NCBI RefSeq assembly: GCF_045032955.1 | Contig: NZ_JBJFZU010000003.1 | Span: 310,001-374,000, forward strand | Direction: 5' to 3' | From: Ornithinicoccus sp045032955 | GTDB taxonomy: Bacteria; Actinomycetota; Actinomycetes; Actinomycetales; Dermatophilaceae | Length of the DNA: 64,000 bases | In this document: positions 8,430 to 16,491 of the stretch, in pieces | How positions within the stretch are numbered: the stretch's first letter is position 1 | Layout: each line of letters opens with the position of its first letter | Notes under the pieces: model-generated | Told to the model about the DNA's origin: nothing | The model's input: the letters and a program-made list of their open reading frames with translations, nothing else | Databases searched by the model: none | Program-made: the position numbers and the translations under genes

Positions 8430-8993
8430 CTAGACCGTCGCGTCGTCGAAGGCCGGGTGGTGGCTACCGACGTCGCGGGCGGTGGCCAGATGGCCGCCCA
8501 GGTATGCCCCGACGCCGGAGGCTCCTGCGCCGCCGAGGGCGAGCACCGCACCGAGGCGGTGGTGACCCTGGCGCCGAGCGATCCAGGACGCGGCATACGC
8601 GCCGACCGCGACCCCGTTGCTGGCGGCGTGCACCAGCCCGACCCGCTTCTCCCGAGGACCGGTGGCCGACCACTCGGCCCAGCCGGTCCAGGCGGTGGGG
8701 CCGGCGGTGAGGAGCCCGGTGGCGACCAGGCGCTGGGCGGCCTTCTGGGTGCCGGCGCCGCCGACGAGGTCGAGGACGGTGGCGGAGGTCCAGGACCCCA
8801 TGGTGACGTCGGTGAGCAGCGGGTGCAGCGCGTGGCCCAGCCACTCGCCGCGCAGGGCTGCGCCGCGCAGTCCGGTGCCGAAGAGCTCGGTGATCTTGGG
8901 CTCGATCGCCTGGACCGGGCCGTCGAGGCTGGCGGTGTCCTCCAGGCGCAGGGTCCAACGGACGGGGGCGGGCGGCCGGTGCGTGGGGCTCAT
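8430..8993 (-). CDS. DUF2231 membrane protein
   Basis: 187 residues. Family pattern HPLLTDVTMGSWTSATVLDLVGG (~57-79), then Ala/Gly-rich membrane helices (LVATGLLTAGPTAWTG, VGLVHAASNGVAVGAYAAS, LGAVLALGGAGASGVGAYLG). Four or five membrane spans are likely. The His of LVHAASN and the HP of the first motif are conserved in DUF2231. Function unknown; some members of the family sit near redox or metal proteins. No operon partner within 100 bp. Confidence 0.75.
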   Translation of the reverse strand: MSPTHRPPAPVRWTLRLEDTASLDGPVQAIEPKITELFGTGLRGAALRGEWLGHALHPLLTDVTMGSWTSATVLDLVGGAGTQKAAQRLVATGLLTAGPTAWTGWAEWSATGPREKRVGLVHAASNGVAVGAYAASWIARRQGHHRLGAVLALGGAGASGVGAYLGGHLATARDVGSHHPAFDDATV

Positions 8994-9105
8994 CGCCCCA
9001 TCGTCGTCCTGTCCGGCCCGGACGTCATGTCGAACCGGCCACCATGCGGACGGCCCGGCACCGCCGAGGCGGGACCGGGCCGCCTGTGGGGCATGGGTCA
9101 GATGC

Positions 9106-9720
9106 TCAGCCGGAGGTGCGCAGCTCGTCCTGGGACTGCTGTGCGCTGTCCTTGACCTCCTGGGCGGTGCCCTGCGCCTCGTTCTTGACGGTCTCGGCAG
9201 AGTGCTGTGCGCTGTCCTTGACCTCCTGGGCCGCGTGCTGCGCCGGCTCCTTGAGCTGCTCGGCGACGTCCTGACCGGCCTCCTTGGCCTTGTCGACCAG
9301 GGGCTGGGCGCGGTCCTTGAGGTGCTGGGCGGCGTCCTGCTCCTGCTCGGTGGCGGGCATCAAGGAACCGACCAGCCAGCCGGCGCCGAGCGCGATCAGG
9401 CCGACGGCCAGGGGGTTGCCCCTGGTCTGCTGGCGGGCCCGGCCGGGCAGGTCCTGCACGGCGGTGCCCGCCTGGCCGGCGGCGCCCTGTCCGGAGGAAC
9501 CGAGGGAGTGGGCGGTGTCCATGGCGGAGTCCTTCGCGTCGGTGACGGACCCCATCACGCGGTCCTTGAGGTGGGACGCCTTGGCGGCGACCTTGTCCTT
9601 CTGTCGTTGTGCCACGTTGCCGGGCGAGACGGTCTCGCCCAGGTCGTTCACGTGGTGGCTCAGGCTGCGCCTGGTCTGCTCGATCTCGGCGCGGATCTGG
9701 TCCGGGTCCTGGGTGCTCAT
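9106..9720 (-). CDS. DUF3618 protein with LEA-like helical repeats
   Basis: 204 residues. DUF3618 occupies the N-terminus (DQIRAEIEQTRRSLSHHV, residues 6-23). A single membrane helix follows (GNPLAVGLIALGAGWLVGSL, ~101-120). The C-terminal third is made of degenerate 11-residue repeats rich in Ala, Gln, Lys and Asp (AQEVKDSAQHSAETVKNEAQ), like late-embryogenesis or apolipoprotein-type amphipathic helices. It overlaps the holin-like gene by 4 nt and is the last gene of a three-gene envelope operon. Likely a membrane-surface stress or envelope-stabilising protein, by analogy. Confidence 0.8.
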   Translation of the reverse strand: MSTQDPDQIRAEIEQTRRSLSHHVNDLGETVSPGNVAQRQKDKVAAKASHLKDRVMGSVTDAKDSAMDTAHSLGSSGQGAAGQAGTAVQDLPGRARQQTRGNPLAVGLIALGAGWLVGSLMPATEQEQDAAQHLKDRAQPLVDKAKEAGQDVAEQLKEPAQHAAQEVKDSAQHSAETVKNEAQGTAQEVKDSAQQSQDELRTSG

Positions 9721-10178
9721 CGGTGGTCCTCGTTTCCCTTGAGTGCGTCCGGGATCTCCTGGACGGTGTCCACCGTCTGAGGCATCCCCTGGATGTCTTT
9801 CAGCTCCTTGCGTCCGAGCACGGCCAGCACGGCCGCGACGACCGCCCAGAGGACGGCCACCACGAGCGCGGACCAGCCCAGACCGATCAGGTCGCCCAGA
9901 CCCCACCAGAGGGCCAGGGAGAGGAAGAGAAGCACGAAGTGCCCCGCCACCCCGGCCCCGCCCAGCAGACCCGCACCCTTGCCGCCCCGCTTGGCAGAGG
10001 CGGACAGCTCCGCCTTGGCGAGCATGGTCTCCTGCCGGATGAGGTCGGACAGGTCCTGGCTGATGTGGCCGATGGTCTCCCCGAGGGTCGACAGCGAGTG
10101 TCCCCTGGGCTCCTCGTGCTGCCCTGCCGGTGTGCCACCGGGGGGCGGGGCCGCCGGGTGGTCGAGGGGGTGGGTCAT
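9717..10178 (-). CDS. Phage-holin-like (DUF1469) membrane protein
   Basis: 153 residues with two adjacent membrane helices (VAGHFVLLFLSLALWWGLG and ALVVAVLWAVVAAVLAVLG). They are preceded by the conserved LSDLIRQETMLAKAELSASAKR amphipathic segment that defines the actinobacterial holin superfamily III/DUF1469 group. Despite the name these are chromosomal membrane proteins, usually next to DUF3618 genes, exactly as here. Overlaps by 4 nt on both sides make a coupled operon. Confidence 0.82.
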   Translation of the reverse strand: MTHPLDHPAAPPPGGTPAGQHEEPRGHSLSTLGETIGHISQDLSDLIRQETMLAKAELSASAKRGGKGAGLLGGAGVAGHFVLLFLSLALWWGLGDLIGLGWSALVVAVLWAVVAAVLAVLGRKELKDIQGMPQTVDTVQEIPDALKGNEDHR

Positions 10179-11122
10179 CGCTGCCCCGGTCCGGTGGTCC
10201 CGGGCAGGAACGGGTCGCGACCCGCCACGGGGATGCTGTCGTGGCCGGTGGTGTCGGCATACGGCTCAGGATCAGGCGCGGCCGCCGGCGTGGAGGCGAC
10301 CGGTGCCGTTGCCACCGGCCGGGCGTAGCCGGCGTCGGGGGTCGTGCCACCGGCCAGACCGTGACCGCCGGTGACGTCCTGGGAGTCGGCGAAGCCCTGG
10401 CCACCGGTGGCACCCTGCGCGGGTGAGGTGGGGGAGGAGCTGTCCTTGTCCTGCGTCAGGCCGCGGGTGAACCGCCCGGCCAGCAGACCGACGCCGGCCG
10501 CGATGGCGATGAAGGTGCCGGGGCGGCGGCGGGCGAAGCCCTGGACCTCGGTGAGCAGGTCGGCCGGCTCGCGGCTCTCCAGCCAGGACGCGACGCCCTG
10601 GGTGCGCTCCGCGGCCTGACGCGCCAGGTCGAGGGCCATCCCCTCCTGCGGGGACCCGTCGGCCAGGGACTGCAGGTCGTCGCCGAGCGTGCGGATGCCC
10701 TCGGTGACCTTCTGCTGCTGGGTGCCGGCCTGGCTGCTCAGCTCCGAACGGGTCTGGTCGAGGAGGCTGCGGGCCTGGTCACCCATGGTGGAGGCGACGT
10801 GGCCCACCTCCTCCGTGACGGAGTGGGCGACCCGCTGGCCACCCTCCTTCGCGTCGCCGGCGACCTTGCCGGCCTCCTGGGTGGCCTGCTCGCTGCGGCT
10901 GGACCGGTCGTCGTCCGCGAGGTGGTCGCCAGCGAGGTGGTCGTCAGCGAGGTGGTCGTCCGCGGGTGCGCCCAGGATCAGGTCGTCTTCCTCGTGGGCG
11001 GGGGGCAGGGTCTGGTCGAAGACCTCGTCCTCGGAGCGGGTGTCCGGGACCGGGTCGAGCGACGGGTGCGAGTCGCGCAACGGCTCCGTGTCGCGCTCGG
11101 GCGGGGTGTAGGGGTTGGTCAT
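10175..11122 (-). CDS. Hypothetical membrane-anchored, low-complexity protein of the DUF3618 operon
   Basis: 315 residues, first gene of the operon. ATG at 11122 is preceded by GAGGATG. The N-terminal ~80 residues are acidic and contain a short tandem repeat encoded by 15-bp DNA repeats (DDHLADDHLAGDHLADD). The middle is an amphipathic helical stretch resembling LEA or apolipoprotein repeats. One membrane helix is plausible (PGTFIAIAAGVGLLAGRF), followed by a Gly/Pro-rich tail. No enzymatic motif. Its partners suggest a role at the membrane under stress. Repeat number may vary between strains. Confidence 0.7.
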   Translation of the reverse strand: MTNPYTPPERDTEPLRDSHPSLDPVPDTRSEDEVFDQTLPPAHEEDDLILGAPADDHLADDHLAGDHLADDDRSSRSEQATQEAGKVAGDAKEGGQRVAHSVTEEVGHVASTMGDQARSLLDQTRSELSSQAGTQQQKVTEGIRTLGDDLQSLADGSPQEGMALDLARQAAERTQGVASWLESREPADLLTEVQGFARRRPGTFIAIAAGVGLLAGRFTRGLTQDKDSSSPTSPAQGATGGQGFADSQDVTGGHGLAGGTTPDAGYARPVATAPVASTPAAAPDPEPYADTTGHDSIPVAGRDPFLPGTTGPGQR

Positions 11123-11231
11123 GGGGACATCCTCTCGATGGTGTCGTCCCTCCGCGAGCACTGAGCCAGCCGACGTCACGCGCTGGTCGACCGGACGGGG
11201 GTGGAGGTGGACGGACGACGGGAAGCGTGCT

Positions 11232-11257
11232 GTTTACGACGTAATCACGCCTGGGTA
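11232..11257 (+). promoter_or_regulatory. Possible SigB-type promoter (GTTT-N17-GGGTA)
   Basis: GTTT at 11232-11235 and GGGTA at 11253-11257 with a 17-nt spacer match the general-stress sigma consensus of actinobacteria, pointing toward the EVE-like gene at 11370. A small palindrome TTACGACGTAA overlaps the -35 element. Between this and the gene lies CCCCTAGGGG (11281-11290). Weak evidence from motif alone. Confidence 0.3.
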
Positions 11258-11369
11258 GGTGCCGCAAGCGGTAACGACACCCCCTAGGGGTGAGGCCACG
11301 GGGCGGAGAGGGGCCCGTCTGTCCGGATAGCCTGCGCGGACAGCTGGTCCCAGGAACGCAGGAGGGTGT

Positions 11370-11834
11370 ATGCCGATCACACGCCAGGACGTCGGGTGCT
11401 GGGTCGTCCGGGGCAACGCCGGGTCGGCGGCGTCGACGTCCGTGCCGTCCGAGGCGCGACCCCAGGAGTGGTGCCTGGCGCGCACCTACCGCAAGGACCT
11501 GATCGAGCCCGATGACCTGATCGTCCGCTACCTCGGTGGCCAGAAGACCCCTGGCGTCGTCGAGCTGGGTCGGGTCACCCACCCGGTCGAACCCGCACCC
11601 GGTGTCGACAAGCCGGTGGTGCGCTACGCCGCGGTGCCCCTGCAGCAGCCGGTCGCCCGGCAGGTGCTCAAGGACGACCCGGACCTGCTCGGGTGCGAGC
11701 TGATCCGGCTCGGAAGGGCAGCCAACCCGCTGCACCTCACGCCGATCGAGACGCTGGCGCTCGCGGCATACCTGGCGCCGGAGGACCTGGAGCGAGCCGG
11801 CTGGACGCAGCGGCTCGCCGACCTGCGGCAGTGA
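11370..11834 (+). CDS. EVE/PUA-like domain protein (putative)
   Basis: 154 residues opening with ITRQDVGCWVVRGN, then LARTYRKDLIEPDDLIVRYLGG and GVVELGRVTHPVE. This order (GCW/VxR strand, R-x-D-x-I-x-x-x-D turn, GVVxLGxV strand) resembles EVE/PUA-like domains, which recognise modified bases in DNA or RNA. Similarity is by pattern only, so the assignment is tentative. The C-terminus (HLTPIETLALAAYL) is helical. Stand-alone gene; the 184 bp that follow it are AT-richer and contain no gene. Confidence 0.45.
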   Translation: MPITRQDVGCWVVRGNAGSAASTSVPSEARPQEWCLARTYRKDLIEPDDLIVRYLGGQKTPGVVELGRVTHPVEPAPGVDKPVVRYAAVPLQQPVARQVLKDDPDLLGCELIRLGRAANPLHLTPIETLALAAYLAPEDLERAGWTQRLADLRQ

Positions 11835-12018
11835 CCGTGACGGGCGACGGCAGAAGAGTGCCCTGCTGGAGGGATGGCATTCGTGCCGATCCCGAATTGG
11901 CGTGTAGAGATCGAGAAAACGATTCCTCGCCCTTCTCAGAAGCATCCCTTTCCCCTATACTTTGATTCTGGGGAGTCGTTGAAGGCTTCACGACCTGACG
12001 CGACTGAAGGACATCACG

Positions 12019-12666
12019 ATGACCACATCACCTGAGCGGCCGTATGGTGCGTCGGGCTCCGCACCAGGGCCGGCCTGGCACCCCCACGCCGGTGGACCGG
12101 TCGACCCGGCGCCCTTCCACACGCCACCACCGCTGCCGGCCTATGCGCCCCCGCAGCAGGGCCAGTGGGGCCAGCCGGAAGACCGTATGCCGGACCTGCT
12201 GCCTCCGACCCCGCCGCCGGCACGCTTCCGATATGCCGACTGGGGCGAGCGCGTCGGAGCCGGCATGGTCGACTGGGGCATCGCCCTGGCCGCGCTGCTG
12301 ACGGTCAGCACGCTCACCGGATTCTCGGACACCTTGAGCACGTTCGGTGGGTTCGTCTGGCTCGGCCTGATCGGCTACATCGCGTGGCTGAACGGCAGCA
12401 AGGGCCAGTCCCCGGGGAAGGCGTTGATGGGGCTCAAGCTCGTCCGCGACGTCGACGGCTCGACGCTGGGCGGTCCGGTGGGAGTGGTGCGTGCGCTCGT
12501 CCTCGGCGTGCTGGGCACCATGACGGGTGGCCTCTTCCTCGTGCTGTCGGTTCTCTGGCCGCTCTGGGGTCAGAAGAACCAGGCCCTGCACGACAAGATC
12601 GTCAGTGCATCGGTCATCGCCGGTCATCCCAAGGCCAAGCTCGGCAAGGGCATCTTCCAGCCCTGA
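12019..12666 (+). CDS. RDD family membrane protein
   Basis: 215 residues. Residues 1-68 are Pro/Gly-rich and probably disordered in the cytoplasm. The RDD domain follows, with the family's Arg and Asp in RVGAGMVDWGIALAAL and later SPGKALMGLKLVRDVDG, three hydrophobic spans and the terminal LHDKIVSASVI. RDD proteins are poorly characterised; a few act as sodium- or ion-related transport components. Monocistronic. Confidence 0.85.
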   Translation: MTTSPERPYGASGSAPGPAWHPHAGGPVDPAPFHTPPPLPAYAPPQQGQWGQPEDRMPDLLPPTPPPARFRYADWGERVGAGMVDWGIALAALLTVSTLTGFSDTLSTFGGFVWLGLIGYIAWLNGSKGQSPGKALMGLKLVRDVDGSTLGGPVGVVRALVLGVLGTMTGGLFLVLSVLWPLWGQKNQALHDKIVSASVIAGHPKAKLGKGIFQP

Positions 12667-12887
12667 CGGGATGGCGAGAGCGGGCAGCCGGAGGTGCACG
12701 CTTCGGCGCCGAGAACCCTGCGGAGGGGCAGTGCGTGGCGCTAGATTGTCGGGTGGACCCTGCGTCGTGAGCACGGGTCGAGCCGGTCGGTGTCCAGTCG
12801 ACTCAACGTGAGGCATTTCCCACCCGAGTCGCCGAAGAACGTCAAGCGCCTGCGCCTGCCACGGCAGGGAGCGAAAGGACGACGTCG

Positions 12888-13964
12888 ATGTGGGACTTCA
12901 CGCTGACCCCGACGCCCTTCACCCAGCCGGAACGCGAGCTGCTGGCCGAGGACCTCGTGCGACAGGGGTCCGACCCCTCGCTCCTGGACGTCCTCTCGGC
13001 GACGGTCGGGGTGAGCAGTCGGTGGACCCGACCGATGGTGCTGCGCGGGTTCAGCGCCGACGGTGACCTGCGCGGGGCCGCGGTCGTCTTCCTCTGCCGC
13101 GACGCCGGACCGAGTTTCGGTATGCCCCGTCTCGCCCGGTCGGCCGTGCGCCGGTTGCCCTCGATCTGGTACTGGGAACGCACGTCCCTCGGCACCGACG
13201 GCCACGCCAGTCCCGGGCTGGTGGTCCACGGGGTGGATCGGGGCGAGTTCCGTGACCAGGCCCTGCGCTGGTTGCGTGGCCACCAGCTGCTGGGTGTCGT
13301 GGTCGAGTCCCGGACCGAACGGCCACCACGCTCTTCGCGCAGCACGCGCGGGCTCGGGGTCAGCACGGTGTCCCTGGTGTCCCTCCAGGGGTCAGGCCAG
13401 GCGCCGCTGCTGGAGCAGCACCGGAACCTGGCCCGCAAGGTGCGGAGGTTCAGCAACCGTGGCGGGACGCTGCGCCTCATCCAGGGAGCCCTGCCCGACG
13501 ATCTCCGTGAGGAGCTGCTCCCGGCGTACGACGTGCCGCGGCCCCTCAACCCTCCGTTCGTGGAGCTGTACCCGCAGATGGTCCGCGCCCACAGCGCCCT
13601 CGACTCCCCGGCCGCCTGGCACGTCGTGGCCGAGATGGACGGCGTGCCCGTCGGCTACCACTCGTGGTGGCACAGCGGGCATACCCTCTCGTTGCTATCC
13701 GGGGCGTTCACCCGGCCCACGGGTGGCACCGTCCACGCCTACGAGAACGTCCTCCTGGAGTCGATGACCCTCGCCCGCGACCTCGGGTGCCGGACGGTGC
13801 ACCTCGGGCCCACCGTCAACGGCGTCAAGCGCGCCCTGTTCGACAGCGACCCCACGGAGCTCCGCTTCGTCGCAGCCCTGCCGCCCGTGCGCTGGGGAGT
13901 GGGACTGGCCCTTCCGCACAGCGCCCTGGCGCCGGCAGAGATCGCGCGGGTCACCGGAGGGTGA
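12888..13964 (+). CDS. GNAT/FemAB-like acyltransferase (putative)
   Basis: 358 residues. The C-terminal half resembles an acyltransferase of the GNAT/FemAB superfamily: LEQHRNLARKVRRFSNRGG helix, WHVVAEMDGVPVGYHSWWH (beta strands with the substrate-side turn), and the strand-loop-helix GGTVHAYENVLLESMTLARD. The N-terminal half appears to be a degenerate copy of the same fold (VLRGFSADGDLRGAAVVFL). AAAGGA precedes the ATG. Acceptor unknown; peptidoglycan-type or small-molecule acylation are both possible. Confidence 0.5.
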   Translation: MWDFTLTPTPFTQPERELLAEDLVRQGSDPSLLDVLSATVGVSSRWTRPMVLRGFSADGDLRGAAVVFLCRDAGPSFGMPRLARSAVRRLPSIWYWERTSLGTDGHASPGLVVHGVDRGEFRDQALRWLRGHQLLGVVVESRTERPPRSSRSTRGLGVSTVSLVSLQGSGQAPLLEQHRNLARKVRRFSNRGGTLRLIQGALPDDLREELLPAYDVPRPLNPPFVELYPQMVRAHSALDSPAAWHVVAEMDGVPVGYHSWWHSGHTLSLLSGAFTRPTGGTVHAYENVLLESMTLARDLGCRTVHLGPTVNGVKRALFDSDPTELRFVAALPPVRWGVGLALPHSALAPAEIARVTGG

Positions 13965-13984
13965 GCGCAGGCGACGGCAGCCGG

Positions 13985-15625
13985 TCAGTGCCCGCGGAAC
14001 GCCTCCTCGAGCCACCAGGACGGCTCGTCGCCGGTCACCCTGGCGTGCACCAGCATCGGTCCGGTCGGCCCGGACGCGACCCAGTCCCGGACGGGCTGCA
14101 GGTCCTCGGGTGAGGTGACGGTGACCGCCTCCATCCCGTAGCCGCGTCCGATGGCGGCGATGTCGGTGGCCGGGAAGCGCACGGTCGACAGGTCGTGCCC
14201 GCCCGGCCCGAAGTGGTGCACCTCGGCGCCGTAGCCCTCGTCGTCGTAGACCACGACGAGCATCGGCAGCCCCAGGCGGACGACCGTCTCGAGCTCGCTG
14301 GCGCCCATCAGGGCGCCGCCGTCACCCAGGGCGGCCACCGGCAGCCTGTCCGGGCGGGCGAGGGCCGCGCCGATCGCGGTCGCGAGGCCCAGCCCGACGG
14401 ACTGGAAGGCCTGGGTGAAGCAGAAGCCCTGCTCGTCGGGGACCTGCAGGAACATGCTCGGGTAGCCCATGAAGTTGCCGGAGTCGACGGCCAGCACCCG
14501 TTGCTCCGGGAGCAGGTCGTCCAGCGCGATGCTCAGCGTCCGCGGGTCGATGCGACCGTCGGCGCTGTCGTCGTCGAACGGCACGTCGCGCCAGCGCAGC
14601 TCCCGCTCGAGCCTGTCCCGCACCTCCGGGGTCCGGTATGCCGTCCGCGGCGCCCCGAGCGTCTCGGTCACCGCGCGTGCGGTCAGCGCCACGTCGCCGA
14701 GAACCCCGAGCGTGAGCTCGCGGTGGGCACCGAGGGCATCGGCGGTGTCGTCGACCTGGACGACGGTGGTGCTCTCGCCGATGAGCCGGCCGTGGCGCAT
14801 CGTCCACATGTTGAGGGCGCACCCCCACCCGACGATGAGGTCGGCGTCCTGCACCAGCTCGGCGGTGAGCGGGGGGGAGAAGCCGCCGGAGACGTCCAGC
14901 TGCCACGGGTCGCCGGCGAAGAGGCCCTTGGCCACGGCCGAGGTGGCCAGCAGCGCACCGGAGCGCTCGGCCAGGACCCGGACGGCGTCCCGGGCCTCGG
15001 CGGACCGGCCGCCACGGCCGACCACGAAGACCGGTCTTTCGGCGGCCGAGAGGGCGGCGGCGAGCCGGTCCACGTCGTCTCCGGACGGCGTCGGGGGAGC
15101 GGGTGCCGGTGGGAGCGTGACGCCGTCGAGCGCGTCGTCGGCGACCTCCTCGGCCTGCACGGGCAGCGGCAGGTTGAGGACGACGGTGCGTCGGCCGTGG
15201 ACCGCCTCAACGACGGCCGCGACGGTCTGGGCGACGGCCTCGGCGGCGGAGGTGACCCGGTGCGGCACCGCCCCGATCGACCGGGCGATCGACTCCTGGT
15301 CCACGAAGAAGTTGGACCGCGGCTCTCGCGCCTCAGCGGCCACCACGACCAGTGGGGTGCGGCTCTTCGCCGCCTCGGTGATGCCGGTCAGGGCGTTGGT
15401 GAAACCGCACCCCTGGTGCACGGTGAGCGCGGCCGGACGACCGGCGGTGCGGGCATACCCGTCCGCGGCGGTGGCGCCCCCGCCCTCGTGCCGGGTCGCG
15501 ACGAAGCGTGCTCCCGCGTCGACCATCGCGGTGGTGACGTGGAAGTTGCCCGAGCCGACGACCCCGAAGACGTGGTCGACGCCGCAGGCGACCAGGGCCC
15601 GGCCGACGGCCTCGGCTACGAGCAC
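13985..15625 (-). CDS. Thiamine-diphosphate-dependent enzyme (acetolactate synthase/decarboxylase-like)
   Basis: 546 residues with the three-domain POX/ALS layout. The N-terminal Pyr domain has the catalytic glutamate in TRHEGGGATAADGYAR. The central domain follows (~190-320). The C-terminal PP domain has the ThDP-Mg motif starting GDGGALMGASELETVVRLG and ending at VVVYDDEGYG, where Asp-Glu replaces the usual Asn-Asn. It begins with GTG one base after the stop of the cyclase gene (TGA-C-GTG), so the two are translationally coupled. The partner suggests a decarboxylase or C-C lyase in a catabolic pathway rather than branched-chain synthesis. Exact substrate not deducible. Confidence 0.85.
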   Translation of the reverse strand: MLVAEAVGRALVACGVDHVFGVVGSGNFHVTTAMVDAGARFVATRHEGGGATAADGYARTAGRPAALTVHQGCGFTNALTGITEAAKSRTPLVVVAAEAREPRSNFFVDQESIARSIGAVPHRVTSAAEAVAQTVAAVVEAVHGRRTVVLNLPLPVQAEEVADDALDGVTLPPAPAPPTPSGDDVDRLAAALSAAERPVFVVGRGGRSAEARDAVRVLAERSGALLATSAVAKGLFAGDPWQLDVSGGFSPPLTAELVQDADLIVGWGCALNMWTMRHGRLIGESTTVVQVDDTADALGAHRELTLGVLGDVALTARAVTETLGAPRTAYRTPEVRDRLERELRWRDVPFDDDSADGRIDPRTLSIALDDLLPEQRVLAVDSGNFMGYPSMFLQVPDEQGFCFTQAFQSVGLGLATAIGAALARPDRLPVAALGDGGALMGASELETVVRLGLPMLVVVYDDEGYGAEVHHFGPGGHDLSTVRFPATDIAAIGRGYGMEAVTVTSPEDLQPVRDWVASGPTGPMLVHARVTGDEPSWWLEEAFRGH

Positions 15626-15626
15626 G

Positions 15627-16397
15627 TCAGCGCTCGACCAGGGCCAGCACGCGCACCGGGGAGCCGGAGCCGTCGACGATCTTCAGCGGCGGAGCGACCA
15701 CCATGGCACCGGTGGGCGGAAGCTTGTCCAGGTTCTGCAGCTGGGCGAGGCCGTACTTGTTCGCGCCGAGCAGCAGCGAGTGGCAGGGGAAGGCCGGGTC
15801 GAAGGAGTGCGCGGCGCCGGCGTCGGTGCCGACGGTCTCCACGCCGATCCCGATGAGGTCGGTCTCCTCGGCGATCCACCGGGCGCACTCGACCGACATG
15901 CCCGGGCTGGTCGGCCCGGTGTCGGTGTTGTTGATCATGTCCTGCTGGGTGGTGCGGGTCGACCAGCCGGTGCGGCACAACAGCCAGCCGCCGGAGGGCA
16001 GCTCACCGTGCTCGGCGACCCAGGCGTCGACGTGCTCGCGCTCGATGAGGAAGTCGGGGTCCGCCTCCACCTGAGCGGTGACGTCGAGGACCGCCGCGGG
16101 ACGCACGAACATCCCCACCGGCACCGAGGAGATGTCGTCCAGGTCCCGGCCGGTGACCCAGTGCAGTGGCGCGTCGAAGTGGGTGCCGGTGTGCTCGCCG
16201 GTACGGAAGTTGTTCCAGTACCAGCCCGGACCGCGGTCGTCGTAGCGGCTGATCTCCTCGAGCTGGAACGGCGCAGTCTGCCCGAACTGCGGCGGGAGCT
16301 CCAGGAGCGGGGTCTGCGAGGTCAGCGGGGCGGTGAGGTCGACGACCTCGATGCTGCCGTCGCGGAGCGCGTCCGCGAGCTGGGCGAGGATGGACAT
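15627..16397 (-). CDS. Cyclase family (kynurenine-formamidase-like) metal hydrolase
   Basis: 256 residues. The diagnostic metal-binding motif HTGTHFDAPLH is at about residues 69-79, followed by a second His/Asp set in PCHSLLLGANKYGLAQL, with Glu in IGVETVGTD. The family hydrolyses N-formylkynurenine or related amides and cyclic substrates. Here its 1-nt spacing to a ThDP enzyme suggests a shared, otherwise unknown pathway. First gene of a two-gene operon. Confidence 0.85.
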   Translation of the reverse strand: MSILAQLADALRDGSIEVVDLTAPLTSQTPLLELPPQFGQTAPFQLEEISRYDDRGPGWYWNNFRTGEHTGTHFDAPLHWVTGRDLDDISSVPVGMFVRPAAVLDVTAQVEADPDFLIEREHVDAWVAEHGELPSGGWLLCRTGWSTRTTQQDMINNTDTGPTSPGMSVECARWIAEETDLIGIGVETVGTDAGAAHSFDPAFPCHSLLLGANKYGLAQLQNLDKLPPTGAMVVAPPLKIVDGSGSPVRVLALVER

Positions 16398-16491
16398 GGG
16401 GCCTCCGGGAGGGTGCGGGCGGAGTTCCAGCCTAGGGGAGGGGCGTGTCGCGATCTGGCGAGGCCGGCGACGCCCGGCATACCCTCCTTCG

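Noticed and set aside
14195..15856. 553-residue plus-strand frame
   Set aside because: Antisense to the well-supported ThDP enzyme with clear cofactor motifs; shadow frame.
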